This document shows, one piece after another, positions 25,096 through 34,800 of a stretch of DNA of 64,000 nt. Position numbers and translations under genes: made by a program. Below the pieces are notes generated by a model. The model worked only from the letters and a program-made list of their open reading frames with translations. It ran no database searches and was not told the DNA's origin. The first letter of the stretch is position 1. The number at the start of each line of letters is the position of its first letter. This DNA comes from Streptomyces sp. NBC_00190 (GTDB lineage Bacteria; Actinomycetota; Actinomycetes; Streptomycetales; Streptomycetaceae). Where the stretch lies: positions 930,001 through 994,000 of the forward strand of contig NZ_CP108131.1 in the NCBI RefSeq assembly GCF_036203305.1, written 5' to 3'.

Positions 25096-25602
25096 ATGCC
25101 CGCCCCGCACCGCACCACCAGCAGCACCGTCCATGTCGACGCCGGCACGATAGACCTCACGGGGGAGGATCTGGTGGCCGAGTTCGAACCCGAGTGGACG
25201 CTGAACGGCCTGGTCGAGGCCGACCCGGACGGCGGCAGCGCCCGCATCCTGTGCGGGCAGGAGACCGGCCGCGTCGCCGTCACCGCCCAGCTCTGGGACG
25301 AGGCCCCGCCCCTGGACACGGACGGGTGGCAGGACGCCGCCGAGGTGCCCGTCTCGTGGGACTCCGCGTTCATCGACTTCGCCACGACCGGCACGGAAAC
25401 GGACCCGGCAGGCCGGCTGGACCTCCCCGGCCCCGGCGAGTACCGGATCCGCGTCCACGGCAGGAACCGCGACGACGGCGACCCGCGCGCCGCGGGCGAC
25501 CCCGTCGAGGAGTACCTCATCCAGGTGTGGCCCGCCCCGGCCGGCGGCCCCGGGCTGTGGAAGGCGACCAGCCGGACCGCGGCACTGTGGCGCGCGCCCT
25601 GA
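25096..25602 (+). CDS. Small acidic cytoplasmic protein, possibly a ComJ/Nin-like nuclease inhibitor
   Basis: Predicted 168 residues without signal peptide, strongly acidic and beta-rich. The layout (TVHVDAGTIDLTG, ARILCGQETGRVAVTAQLWD, then RLDLPGPGEYRIRVHGRNRD) is like that of ComJ (Nin), the inhibitor of the NucA nuclease in Bacillus, in my reading; this is a resemblance of pattern, not a computed match. ATG 25096 follows GAGGGGAAG. It directly follows a NucA/NucB-domain nuclease gene on the same strand, which supports an inhibitor or immunity role. Otherwise it would be a hypothetical protein. Confidence 0.62.
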   Translation: MPAPHRTTSSTVHVDAGTIDLTGEDLVAEFEPEWTLNGLVEADPDGGSARILCGQETGRVAVTAQLWDEAPPLDTDGWQDAAEVPVSWDSAFIDFATTGTETDPAGRLDLPGPGEYRIRVHGRNRDDGDPRAAGDPVEEYLIQVWPAPAGGPGLWKATSRTAALWRAP

Positions 25603-25625
25603 GCGGTACGCGCGCGGAGCGGCGT

Positions 25626-26411
25626 TCAGGCGGCCGTCCAACCGCCGTCCACGGGGATCGAGGCGCCGGTGAGGTAGCCGGTGTGCGGTCCGCAGAGCCA
25701 TACGGCGACGGCGGCGACCTCCTCCGGTTCGATCAGCCGCTTGATCGCGGAGCGGCTGAGCATCACCTCGCCGACCACCTGCTCGGGGTCGATGCCGTGA
25801 GCGGCGGCCTGCGCCGCGATCTGCTGTTCCACCAGGGGCGTGCGTACGTAGCCAGGGCTGACGCAGTTGCTGGTGATGCCGTGGGGAGCGCCTTCGAGGG
25901 CCGCGACCTTGCTCAGCCCTTCGAGGGCGTGCTTGGCGGTCACGTATCCGGCCTTGAACGCGCTGGCCCGCAGACCGTGGACGCTGGAGATGTTGACGAT
26001 CCGCCCCCAGCCTCGTGCGCGCATGTGCGGCAGGGTCCGGCGGAGCAGGAGGAAGGGGGCGTGGACCATCACCCTCTGGAGGTGTTCGAACCGGTCCGGC
26101 GGGAAATCGGTCAGGGGAGCCACGTGCTGCAGGCCGGCGTTGTTGACCAGGATGTCGATGTCGGCGGGCAGTTCCTCCACGAGGTCCCGGCGGGCCAGGT
26201 CCACGACGTGGGGGTGGCCACCGATCTCCTCGGCGACGGACGCGGCCGCCCGGGCGTCGATGTCCACGACGTGCACGCGGGCCCCGGCCGAGGCGAGGGC
26301 TGTGGCGCAGGCGCGCCCGATGCCGCTGCCGGCGCCGGTCACCAGGGCGCTGCGGCCCGCCAGGTCGACACCTGCCGTCCGGGCGGACGCGGGAGTGGTT
26401 GAGCTCGTCAT
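25626..26411 (-). CDS. Short-chain dehydrogenase (3-hydroxybutyrate dehydrogenase-like)
   Basis: Predicted 261-residue Rossmann enzyme. TGAGSGIGRACA binds the dinucleotide; VVDIDAR marks an Asp that favours NAD; NNAG, ISSVHG (Ser) and YVTAK (Tyr, Lys) form the catalytic set. The C-terminal VWLCGPHTGYLTGASIPVDG is typical. VHGLRASAFKAGYVTAKHAL resembles D-3-hydroxybutyrate dehydrogenases, but the assignment is tentative. ATG 26411 is used; no strong ribosome site is visible and an ATG at 26423 is possible. Divergent from the methyltransferase gene. Confidence 0.82.
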   Translation of the reverse strand: MTSSTTPASARTAGVDLAGRSALVTGAGSGIGRACATALASAGARVHVVDIDARAAASVAEEIGGHPHVVDLARRDLVEELPADIDILVNNAGLQHVAPLTDFPPDRFEHLQRVMVHAPFLLLRRTLPHMRARGWGRIVNISSVHGLRASAFKAGYVTAKHALEGLSKVAALEGAPHGITSNCVSPGYVRTPLVEQQIAAQAAAHGIDPEQVVGEVMLSRSAIKRLIEPEEVAAVAVWLCGPHTGYLTGASIPVDGGWTAA

Positions 26412-26587
26412 GGCCGGAATCATCGCGACATCCACGTGCCGCTCCCATGGGTGTGACCCCCATAGTCGGTCCGGGCCGTGTGTCGGACATCGCCAGTGCG
26501 ACACCGCGAGGACCGTCCGGCCCCGGCGGTGCCCGGTGGCCGGATCGTGCGCTCGTGGGCCGGGCCTCGTCCGGCGATGATGGCCCG

Positions 26588-27337
26588 ATGGACATAGGGG
26601 TGGACACACGACCGGCCGAGGCGTATGCCGTGTCGGCCGAGTTCTACGACCTGCTGCACGCACGCTCGTACCACCGGCACGCGCAGGCGCTCGCCGGTCC
26701 GGCGGCGGCGGCCCGCATCGGCATCGTCGAGATCGGCGCGGGGACCGGCCTGGTCACCGAGGTGCTGATCGACGCGTCGATCGTGCCGGTCCACGCGGTC
26801 GAACCCGCCGCCACGATGCGGTCGTTGCTGCTCTCCCGCCTGCACCCCCCGGTTGGCCGGTCGGCCGCCGACCGGGTCACCGTGCACGCCTGTTCCGCGC
26901 TCGATCTGTCACTGACGGGGCAGGCCGATCTGGCGGTGTGCCTGCGGCTGGTCCCGTGCCTGCCGCCCGAGGAGCGGCGCGCGCTGTGGCAGGCGGTGGC
27001 CGATCTGCTGGTGCCGGGCGGCCTGCTCTTCCTGGACCGCCCTCCGGCCCGGCTCCCGGTCCGCCCCACCCGCCGCTCGCTGGGCGGGGTCCGCCTGGGC
27101 ACCGACACCTACCGCGGCCAGGTCACCGCGCGCGCCGAGGACGGCCTGATCCGCTGTGACTACGCCTACCTGGTGTGCCGTCAGGGCCGGATCCTGCGGC
27201 GGGCGCAGGAGTCGTTCCTGCTCCGGCCGATGACCGTACGGGCGCTGCGCGAGGAGCTCGCGCAGGCCGGCCTCGTCCTGGAGGACGAGCTGACGGCGGA
27301 CGTTCTGCGCGTACGCCGAGGCGTCCGCCGGCCCTAG
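26588..27337 (+). CDS. Class I SAM-dependent methyltransferase
   Basis: Predicted 249 residues. YDLLHARSYHRHAQAL precedes motif I IVEIGAGTGLVTEVL (about 45-60), the SAM-binding glycine loop, followed by VEPAATM and VCLRLVPCLPPEERRALW. The fold matches class I methyltransferases; the substrate is unknown. The stop codon TAG at 27335-27337 lies inside the CTAG where the IS630 element inserted, and the uninterrupted site would also have read TAG, so the protein is not shortened by the insertion. Confidence 0.8.
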   Translation: MDIGVDTRPAEAYAVSAEFYDLLHARSYHRHAQALAGPAAAARIGIVEIGAGTGLVTEVLIDASIVPVHAVEPAATMRSLLLSRLHPPVGRSAADRVTVHACSALDLSLTGQADLAVCLRLVPCLPPEERRALWQAVADLLVPGGLLFLDRPPARLPVRPTRRSLGGVRLGTDTYRGQVTARAEDGLIRCDYAYLVCRQGRILRRAQESFLLRPMTVRALREELAQAGLVLEDELTADVLRVRRGVRRP

Positions 27338-27365
27338 TCTTCTGAGTCGGGAATTCTGTTCAGAT
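27334..27365 (+). repeat. IS630 left terminal inverted repeat
   Basis: 32 nt beginning CTAGTCTTCTGAGTC and ending TTCTGTTCAGAT. It matches the reverse complement of 28441-28472 at 28 of 32 positions. Confidence 0.9.
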
Positions 27366-28425
27366 AGCTGGCGAGGCGTTCGAGGATCTCGTCTGCGGTC
27401 TTAGTCCAGACGTAGGGCTTGGGGTCGGTGTTCCAGGCGGCGATCCAGTCACGGATGTCCTTCTCGAGGGCCTGGACTGACTTGTGGACGCCTCGCCGTA
27501 TCTGCTTGTTGGTGAGTTCGGCGAACCATCGCTCGACCAGGTTCAGCCAGGACGACCCGGTCGGGGTGAAGTGCAGGTGGAACCGGGGGTGGCCGAGCAG
27601 CCACTTCTTGATGTCCGGGGTCTTGTGGGTGGCGTAGTTGTCGCAGATCAGACGGACGTCCAGGCCTGCCGGCACTTCCTTGTCGAGCTTGACCAGGAAC
27701 TTCTTGAACTCCTCGGCCCGATGGCGGCGGTGCAGGGAGCCGATCACCTTGCCGGTGGCCACGTTGAGTGCGGCGAACAGGGTGGTCGTGCCGGCCCGGA
27801 CGTAGTCGTGCGTTGACCGCTCCGGGACCCCGGGCATCATCGGCAGCACCGGCTGGGACCGGTCCAGGGCCTGGATCTGCGACTTCTCGTCCACGCAGAA
27901 CACCAGCGCCCGCTCGGGCGGGTCCAGATAGAGGCCGACGACATCGTGGACCTTGTCGACGAAGTACGGGTCGGTCGACAGCTTGAAGGTCTCCGAGCGG
28001 TGCGGCTGCAGGCCGAACGCCCGCCAGATCCGTGAGACCGAGGACTGGGACAGGCCCATTTCCTTCGCCATCGACCGCGTCGACCAGTGCGTCGCGTTCT
28101 TCGGCTTGGACTCCAAGGTCCTGGTGACCACCGCGGCAACCTGCCCGTCCGTCACCGATCTGGGGCCGCCGGAACGCGGCATGTCTCCCAGGCCCGCGAT
28201 CCGGTACTGCACGAAACGGGCCCGCCAACGGCCGACCGCCTGAGGCGTTGATCCGAGACGGACGGCCACGTCCTTGTTCGAGACACCCTCGGCGCAGGCC
28301 AGGATGATCCGGCACCGCAAAGCCCACGCCTGCGGCGTGGAACGACGCCGCACCCACCCCTCCAGTGCGACCCGTTCCTCGTCCGACAGCGTCAACTCGG
28401 CCTTCGGCCGCCCCATCCGCGCCAT
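27334..28425 (-). CDS. IS630-family transposase
   Basis: Predicted 363 residues. The N-terminal helix-turn-helix region (AEGVSNKDVAVRLGSTPQAV) is followed by a DDE catalytic core with VFCVDEKSQIQALD, LICDNYATHKT and LVERWFAELTN, supplying the Asp-Asp-Glu. Full length and without visible frame damage, so potentially active. Its stop codon TAG is formed by the CTAG at the element end (27336-27334). It is convergent with the methyltransferase, which uses the same CTAG for its own stop. Confidence 0.93.
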   Translation of the reverse strand: MARMGRPKAELTLSDEERVALEGWVRRRSTPQAWALRCRIILACAEGVSNKDVAVRLGSTPQAVGRWRARFVQYRIAGLGDMPRSGGPRSVTDGQVAAVVTRTLESKPKNATHWSTRSMAKEMGLSQSSVSRIWRAFGLQPHRSETFKLSTDPYFVDKVHDVVGLYLDPPERALVFCVDEKSQIQALDRSQPVLPMMPGVPERSTHDYVRAGTTTLFAALNVATGKVIGSLHRRHRAEEFKKFLVKLDKEVPAGLDVRLICDNYATHKTPDIKKWLLGHPRFHLHFTPTGSSWLNLVERWFAELTNKQIRRGVHKSVQALEKDIRDWIAAWNTDPKPYVWTKTADEILERLASYLNRIPDSED

Positions 28426-28471
28426 AGGCCAACCCTACACATCTGAACAGAACTCAAGACTCAGAACACTA
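27335..28471 (-). mobile_element. Complete IS630-family insertion sequence with TA target duplication
   Basis: About 1.13 kb element (27337-28469) bounded by 32-nt inverted repeats and TA duplications at 27335-27336 and 28470-28471, with CTAG on both sides. TA duplication is the rule for the IS630/Tc1/mariner group. A single intact transposase gene fills it. It lies between the methyltransferase and a TPR-like gene and interrupts neither. Confidence 0.92.
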
Positions 28472-28472
28472 G
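28441..28472 (-). repeat. IS630 right terminal inverted repeat
   Basis: Reverse complement begins CTAGTGTTCTGAGTC and ends TTCTGTTCAGAT; 4 mismatches to the left repeat at 27334-27365. Confidence 0.9.
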
Positions 28473-28487
28473 GTGCCCTTCCCCTCC

Positions 28488-29324
28488 TCAGCTCGGGTAG
28501 GAGATCGAGCCAAGTGGCGGGCAGGGGATGAGCATGGTGCCGGCGCCGGGACGTTCGACGAAAGCCCGGGCCGCGGCGGCCCGCTCGCGCTGGGATTCCA
28601 GCTCGTCGGCGTGCCAGGCGTCGCGCGTGGCGCGGGGGTAGTCCCACGAGTCGTCGATGAGGCTGAGGCTGGTGTTGCCGGAGCTGCGCTGAAAGTCCAA
28701 TTTCAAGGCGGCCTGTCGGAGTGCGGTCTGGGTCGCGGCCAGGTCGATGCGGGTGATCAGGATGCCGGGGGTGTTCGGTTCGCGGGTCGGCATGGGTGCC
28801 TGCGGGAGCAGCGACACCCCGGTGTCGAGGCGGCCGATGTTGTCGACGGTCGCTGTCTCGGCCTCCCTCGACATGATCTGCATTTCCTGGTGCAGCCAGA
28901 AGAACTCGTCGAGGTCGGCCTGGGTGATGCGCATCCGCTCATACAGGGCTCGGAAGCGGGGATCGTCGTGCAGCGGACGTATGGGGGCGGCGTGGAGCAC
29001 CACGCAGTCGTTGAAGCCGGCTGCCACCGCGGCGTCGAGGTGGAAGACGGCCTGGTCCGCCTGTCCGCGTGCGACGGCCAGCACGCTGAGGCTCGCGTGG
29101 CCCGCGGCGACGAGCCACGCGCCGTCGGGGCCGAGCGCCGTGGCGCGCGCGACGACGTCGTGGAGGCCCGCGGTGGCGTCGACGCTCTGTGGGGCGCCGC
29201 GGAACTCACGCGCGGGCGAGGAGGAGACATCCTGCCCCGGCACCATCGTGGCGGCACCATGGGTCAGGAGCGCCACCAGCAGTTCGTGGACACGGGCGGC
29301 CAGTGAGTTGACGGTGTCGACCAT
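28488..29324 (-). CDS. Hypothetical protein with TPR-like C-cap motif
   Basis: Predicted 278 residues, mostly helical, no signal peptide. The segment AAVAAGFNDCVVLHAAPIRP followed by LHDDPRFRALYERM resembles the end-of-group TPR motif found in actinobacterial signalling proteins. The rest (including LKLDFQRSSGNTSLSLIDDS) matches nothing I know. ATG 29324 follows GAGGAG. Its stop lies 16 nt from the IS630 right end, so the original downstream context may have been displaced. No function proposed. Confidence 0.65.
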   Translation of the reverse strand: MVDTVNSLAARVHELLVALLTHGAATMVPGQDVSSSPAREFRGAPQSVDATAGLHDVVARATALGPDGAWLVAAGHASLSVLAVARGQADQAVFHLDAAVAAGFNDCVVLHAAPIRPLHDDPRFRALYERMRITQADLDEFFWLHQEMQIMSREAETATVDNIGRLDTGVSLLPQAPMPTREPNTPGILITRIDLAATQTALRQAALKLDFQRSSGNTSLSLIDDSWDYPRATRDAWHADELESQRERAAAARAFVERPGAGTMLIPCPPLGSISYPS

Positions 29325-29526
29325 GGATCTCCTCGGACTCGGTGCTGAAGAGCGAAAGGGGTGTTACTTCTGTGGCAATCCCCGTGGAAACAACGGGCGG
29401 ACGGGGTGAGCGGTTCCTGCTCGTCCGCGCCGATCACGTCTTACCGGTCGGGCCGGTAGCCGTCCAGGTCCATGCCCCGGGCCGGGGAGCCGACGACCGC
29501 TGCAGGACCTGGGTGACGTGCGGTGG

Positions 29527-29940
29527 TCAGGTCGCGTAGATCACGGTGGTCACGACGACGATCACGGTGAGCACGGCGCTGACTCCGTGGGTGACGACCG
29601 CGGCGACCGGGAAGTTGCGTTCGGCCGCCGCGTCCTCGTCACGGGAGTGGCGGCCGTGGCTCGGCAGCCAGCGGAAGAGCAGGACCGCTCCGAGGGACGC
29701 GGCGATCAGGACGAGCGCGGAAGCCGCCCGCCCCGCGGAAGCCACCCGGGCGAAGGTGAACAGCGCCCAGCAGCACAGCCCGGCGACGGCGAGCAGGATG
29801 TGCGCGACGATGACGGGCACCGGCAGGCGGGTGATCGCAGCGGCGCGCTGCCGCCGGCCGCCCTCGCGCAGCCAGACCGTCAGCAGATATGCGCCGACGA
29901 CGGCGGTGAGGATCCAGAAGCCGAGCCCCGGGTACCCCAT
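29527..29940 (-). CDS. Four-helix integral membrane protein of unknown function
   Basis: Predicted 137 residues with four hydrophobic segments at about 6-24, 40-60, 68-86 and 112-134. A charged loop (RHSRDEDAAAER) separates the third and fourth. ATG 29940 follows GAGGAGCGAGGG. The gene is isolated, divergent from the TAP-like hydrolase. It is not assigned to a family. Confidence 0.7.
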   Translation of the reverse strand: MGYPGLGFWILTAVVGAYLLTVWLREGGRRQRAAAITRLPVPVIVAHILLAVAGLCCWALFTFARVASAGRAASALVLIAASLGAVLLFRWLPSHGRHSRDEDAAAERNFPVAAVVTHGVSAVLTVIVVVTTVIYAT

Positions 29941-30204
29941 CCCTCGCTCCTCCCCTGCCCTGCGCCCCTGCCTAATGGCCCATGACAGCAGCCTCCGGTG
30001 GCACGTACGGCAACGCGTGAGCCGCCCACCCCTGAAGGGGTGAACTCCGGGGGGCCGACACACCGCTGCGTACTGCTTCTGCTAAGGGCACCGTGGGGGT
30101 GGCACCAGCACCACCACCGGAACGGGTCGTAGCGATATCGCGCCAGGACCGGCCGCTCGACGACGCTGGGGACGACCGATCCACCCCAACGGGGAGAACA
30201 ACAC

Positions 30205-31761
30205 ATGCACTTGCTCAGGAAACCGGCGCGCTGGGCCGTGGCCGCCGCTTGCGGGATCCTCGCCGCGACCGCCCTGCCCATGTCCGCCGCGCACGGCGCG
30301 ACCCCGGCCGGCGCACCTCCCGTACCGGAGCGGTACGCGCACCAGCAGCTCGACTGGCAGCCGTGCAAGGACGGTTCGCTGGAGTGTGCGGCCATGTCGG
30401 TGCCGCGCGACTGGTACCACCCCGACGCGGGACCGAGCCTGACGGTGGCGGTGTCCCGGCACCGGGCCGCGGATCCCGCCGCGCGCCGGGGCGTCCTGAT
30501 GATGGCGGCCGGCGGCCCGGGCGCCTCGGGCCTGGGCCGGCCCGCCGGTCTGGCCTCGTACGCGCCGAAGCTGGCGGCCGCCTACGACATCGTCGGCTTC
30601 GACCAGCGCGGCGTCGGGGCCAGCACCAACGTCGTCTGTTCGGACCAGGACACCGTCGACGCCCTGTTCATCAGCGGCGACCTGCGCGACCGGAGCGAGC
30701 AGGCCGTCCGCCGCACCCTGGAACGCACCCGGGACTTCGTACGGGACTGCCGGCGCAACTCCGGGGACCTGCTGCCGTACATCACCACCGACCAGGCCGT
30801 GCACGACATGGACCTCTACCGCGCCCTCCTCGGCGCCGAGAAGGTCTCCTACTACGGCCCGTCCTACGCCACCTTCCTCGGTGCCTACTACGCGACCGAG
30901 TTCCCGCGCCGCGTCGACCGGGTGGTGCTCGACAGCAACATCGGCTTCACCGGCAGCTGGCAGACCTTCATGACCGGCCAGCCGCTCAGCTTCCAGCGCC
31001 GGTTCGAGGAGGACTTCCTGCCCTGGCTGGCGAAGAACGACGCCACCTACCACCTGGGCCGGACCCCCCAGGAGACGAAAGCACGCTACGAGGGGCTCCG
31101 GACGGCGCTGCGCGAGCACCCTCTGGACCTCGACGGGGCCGTCATCACGCCCAACCACCTCGACGCGGCGGCGACCAGCGCCATATACAGCGGCGGCACC
31201 TTCCCCGAGCTCGCGGCCGCCCTCGGTGTCCTGGAGCACCCGGACAGCGCCCCGCCGGCCGCCCGGCAGGCCCTCGCCCGCAAACTCCAGCACCCGCTGG
31301 CGGCCGGGTTCGCCGCCGACTTCTTCTCCGTCACCTGCTCGGACACCCCGTGGACCCGCAGCACCGGCTACTGGGTGAGGAAGAGCGAAGCGGACACCCT
31401 CAGCCATCCCATGGCCGGAGCCCGGGAGTTGACCTTCGCCTCGGTCTGCGCGGCCTGGCCGCGCTCCACGGCGCCGCACGTCGAGGTGACGGGTGAGGGG
31501 CTGCCACCCGTCCTGATGCTCAATTCGGTCAACGACCCGGCGACCCACTACGAGGGCGCCCTGCAGGCCCACCGGGGACTCGCGGGATCGCGTCTGATCA
31601 CCGTGGGCGGCGGCGACCACGGCGTGTACCAGGCGCACAACGCCTGCGTGGACACCTACGTCGAGGACTTCCTCCTCGAAGGCCGCCTGCCGGCCCAGGA
31701 CTCCACCTGTGCGGGCAAGCCGCTGCCGGATCCCGCGGCGGGGCCCGCTCCGCGGTTCTGA
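30205..31761 (+). CDS. Secreted alpha/beta hydrolase, tripeptidyl-aminopeptidase (TAP) type
   Basis: Predicted 518 residues. The signal peptide ends near AAHGATP (about 32). The fold is that of S33 secreted peptidases: oxyanion region MAAGGPGASGL, FDQRGVGAS, nucleophile elbow YYGPSYATFLG, Asp in LNSVNDPATHYE and His in GGGDHGVY. The nucleophile motif reads GPSYA where most relatives have GxSYG; Ser is kept. Expected to release N-terminal tripeptides or hydrolyse other small substrates outside the cell. A terminator hairpin follows. Confidence 0.88.
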   Translation: MHLLRKPARWAVAAACGILAATALPMSAAHGATPAGAPPVPERYAHQQLDWQPCKDGSLECAAMSVPRDWYHPDAGPSLTVAVSRHRAADPAARRGVLMMAAGGPGASGLGRPAGLASYAPKLAAAYDIVGFDQRGVGASTNVVCSDQDTVDALFISGDLRDRSEQAVRRTLERTRDFVRDCRRNSGDLLPYITTDQAVHDMDLYRALLGAEKVSYYGPSYATFLGAYYATEFPRRVDRVVLDSNIGFTGSWQTFMTGQPLSFQRRFEEDFLPWLAKNDATYHLGRTPQETKARYEGLRTALREHPLDLDGAVITPNHLDAAATSAIYSGGTFPELAAALGVLEHPDSAPPAARQALARKLQHPLAAGFAADFFSVTCSDTPWTRSTGYWVRKSEADTLSHPMAGARELTFASVCAAWPRSTAPHVEVTGEGLPPVLMLNSVNDPATHYEGALQAHRGLAGSRLITVGGGDHGVYQAHNACVDTYVEDFLLEGRLPAQDSTCAGKPLPDPAAGPAPRF

Positions 31762-31790
31762 GGAGTTCGGCGTCGAGCCCCGGTCGGAGT

Positions 31791-31822
31791 CCCGCGGCCT
31801 CGGGTGGATCCGTGGCCGCGGG
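31791..31822. terminator. Hairpin terminator between convergent genes
   Basis: CCCGCGGCC pairs perfectly with GGCCGCGGG (9 bp, 14-nt loop) in the 70-nt gap between the TAP-like hydrolase and the large protein gene. Confidence 0.55.
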
Positions 31823-31831
31823 CCCTGGCGG

Positions 31832-34800
31832 CTACCCCTCCGCTCCCGTGCGCGTCCGTGTCCATGCACGGGCGAACAGTTCGTGCGGCGGGACCGGGGA
31901 CAGGAAGCGGGTGAAGGGGCCCTGGGGCTCCGACGCCCCGGCGGACACCAGGTGGGCCGGGAGTTTGGCGGTCTCCACCGGCAGGTGGGGTGCCTTGAAC
32001 TCCGTCCACGCGCCCGGCACGAAGGCCGTCCGTCCGGCCCGGGCCCGCCTGCCGGTCTGGACGGCGCCCACCGCCACCAGTTCAGCCTGGGCCGCCTTGT
32101 GGCGGGCGGGGGTCCAGCCGTTCCAGCGGCGGACGTTCTGGTCGGTGGGCCGGGTCAGGGCCAGGAGCTGGAGGTACAGGGCGGCCGCGTCCGCCCCGAC
32201 GCCGAGGACGCCCGTGACCTCGGCGACGAGCCCGGGGGTGCTCAGGGCCGGGTTCAGCTCGTGGCCGCCCGGCGGCACCGGGGTCGAGGCCACGCGGTCG
32301 ACCATCCGGGCGAGCCCCTCGCCGCGCACCGCCTGGATCCGCCGGACGGCCTCCAGCAGACCGAGCAGACCCAGTTCGGCGCACAGCCGCACGGCCCGCT
32401 CCACCCGCTCCGGATCGGCCAGTGCGGCCGGCCGCAGGAACACGTCACGACCGGGTACGGAGACCACGAACAGGCCGTCGTCGTAGGCCGTGGACGGCTC
32501 CGTGTCCTCCCGGTACAACGGCTCCGGGCAGGGCAGCACGGTTCCCGCATACGGGCTGAAGTCCGGGTCGCCGGCCACCGCGCGGCCCAACGCGAAGTAC
32601 CAGCCCAGCGGGATCAGCGTCCCGGGGTCGTCCAGCAGCTCCCGCAGCGCGCCGTACAGGCGAACGGCGCCCGCGGCGGCCGGATCACCGACCGGACGCT
32701 CCGTCAGCGCCCAGGCCACGACGGACGCGGGCTCGGGGTGGAAGGACCGGCCGGTGATCACCCAGCGGCCGGCCCCGCCGTCCGCCTCGGCGTGGTGCAG
32801 GCTGAGCCCACCGCTCCGGTTGCCGACGAGGACGAACCCGGCGCCGGGGAATGCGGCCTCCGCGGGCACCTTGCCGACCGCGAGGGCGCGGGCCCAGCCG
32901 TCGCCCAGCCCCAGGTCGGCTTCGAGCGCCCCGGCCAGCCCCTCGTCCACATACGGGGTGGTGCCGAGCAGCTCCGCCCAGACGGCGGCCATCCGCCCGG
33001 CCGCCGCGGCCATCCCGCCCGGCGCCCACAGCTCGGCCGGGTCCTCGGGGACGCCCGCCGCGAGCACCGCCCGCCGCCCGGCGTCGCCGAGCCGGTGGCA
33101 GAGGTCGCCGTACTCCCTGGCCATGGCCTTGTTCGCCTTGTAGGGGGCGCCCCGCAGCCTCTTCAGGTGCTGGTCGTGGTCCTCCCGGTGGGGCAGCCCG
33201 CCGAGTACCAGGGCGGCGATCGACCGCCGGGCGCCCGTACGCCACGAGAAGACGTCCAGCGCGTCGGGCGACAGCGCGAGCGGTCCCCGCTCCGCCACCA
33301 GGTGCAGCAGCCGGGGCAGCCGCGCCGCATCGTCCCGGGCGATGGTGAAGGTCGCGCAGTCCTCGGTGCCGGCGCCGGGCGCCGGGTCGGCCGCGGGCTG
33401 CACGAAGGGCGCCACGCCGCCGCGTGCGGGGCCGGAGGCCACGAACTGCCCCGCTGCCCGGCACTGTTCCAGTTCCTCCTCGGGTGCCCGGCCGGTGCGC
33501 CACTGGCCTCCGCGCTCCGCGAACGGCTGTCCGCTCCAGGTCTCCAGCAGCGCGGCCAGGGCCGCGCGCTCCTCCTCGTCGGTGGTCTCCACGGCGGCCC
33601 GCCACGCCACCGCGTCGATCCCGCCGAGCAGCGCGGACCACGCGTCCGGCACCGCGGGCAGGGCCAGGCGGCGTGTCTCGTCGTCGATCCCGCCCCGCAG
33701 GTACCGGCCGTCGGCCGCGACCGCCGTCAGTGTTGCGGGCTGCGGCCCGGGTACGTAGGCCTGGTAGGGGCGGACCGGGGGCAGCAGGCCGCCGAGCGCG
33801 GGCGCCAGGACGGTGTCCGGGACGGCCGCGCCGAGCTCCACCACCGGCCCCGACCGCATGATGCCCACGCGCCGGGACAACTCCTCGCGCCGCCGCCGGA
33901 CATCGGCGGCCAGCAGCACGGTGCGCACCACGCCGCCCCCGACGCGCGGCTCGGTCACCTCGGGCAGCACCCGGGCGATCTCCGCGCGTACGGCGGCTTC
34001 GGCGTCGGCGGCCGCTCCCCGCGCACCGGCCGCGTCGAGGAGCGCCCGTACGGCGTCGTCGCCGATCGCGCGAAGCGCCTTGGAGGCGTGCTCGTCGCGG
34101 GGGGTGAGGAAGTGCCAGTACGCGGGCGGCGGCACGGGGCCCACGCTGTGGGCGGAGGCCCGGTGCCGGCGGTCTGAGCCGGGGAAGCCGTGGACTTCCC
34201 ACAGGAGCGAGCCGTCCTCGGCGGCATGGCAGCGGATCCTCGACTCGCCCGCGAGTACGGCGTCCTCGCCGCCCTGGGGCATGCGGACGATGCCCCAGGG
34301 GCGGCGGCCCGGGCGCCTGCTGCGGTAGCGGGCGCGGCGGCCGTCGATGCCCTCCAGCAGGAAGTCGGTCGGTGAGGGCCCCGCGTACGGCGTGCGGTAC
34401 AGGACCCGGCAGCCCGTCAGGACGCCGTCCTGGCCCAAGGGTGAGGCCGGCGCGCCGTGCGGCAGGGCCGCGAGGGTCAACTGGTCGCGGAAGAGGGCCG
34501 TGCCCGGCGGGGTGTCGGCCGTGCCGTGGACGTCGGGCAGCGTGCCGTCGGTGCCGCGCGCGCCCGTCAACGGGTCGACGCGGGCCCAGCCGCCGTCCGA
34601 CTGGAAGACCTCCGAGCTCCAGAAGCGGGTGCCGTCGCTCATCTGGAAGTCGTGGTGCCAGATGCCTTCGCGGCCTCCGGGCCGCAGGACCCGCGCGCCG
34701 TCGTGCCGGCCGCCGCCGTCCGCCGTCTCGAACTGGTAGCCGAGCCCGCCCTGGATGCTGTCGGCGTACGGCCGCAGCCCGTACCTCTGGTCCGGCTGGA

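Noticed and set aside
31709..34177. 822-codon plus-strand frame inside the large unknown gene
   Set aside because: Very Gly/Pro/Arg/His-rich with no domain; the minus-strand frame is longer, has normal composition and a proper start.
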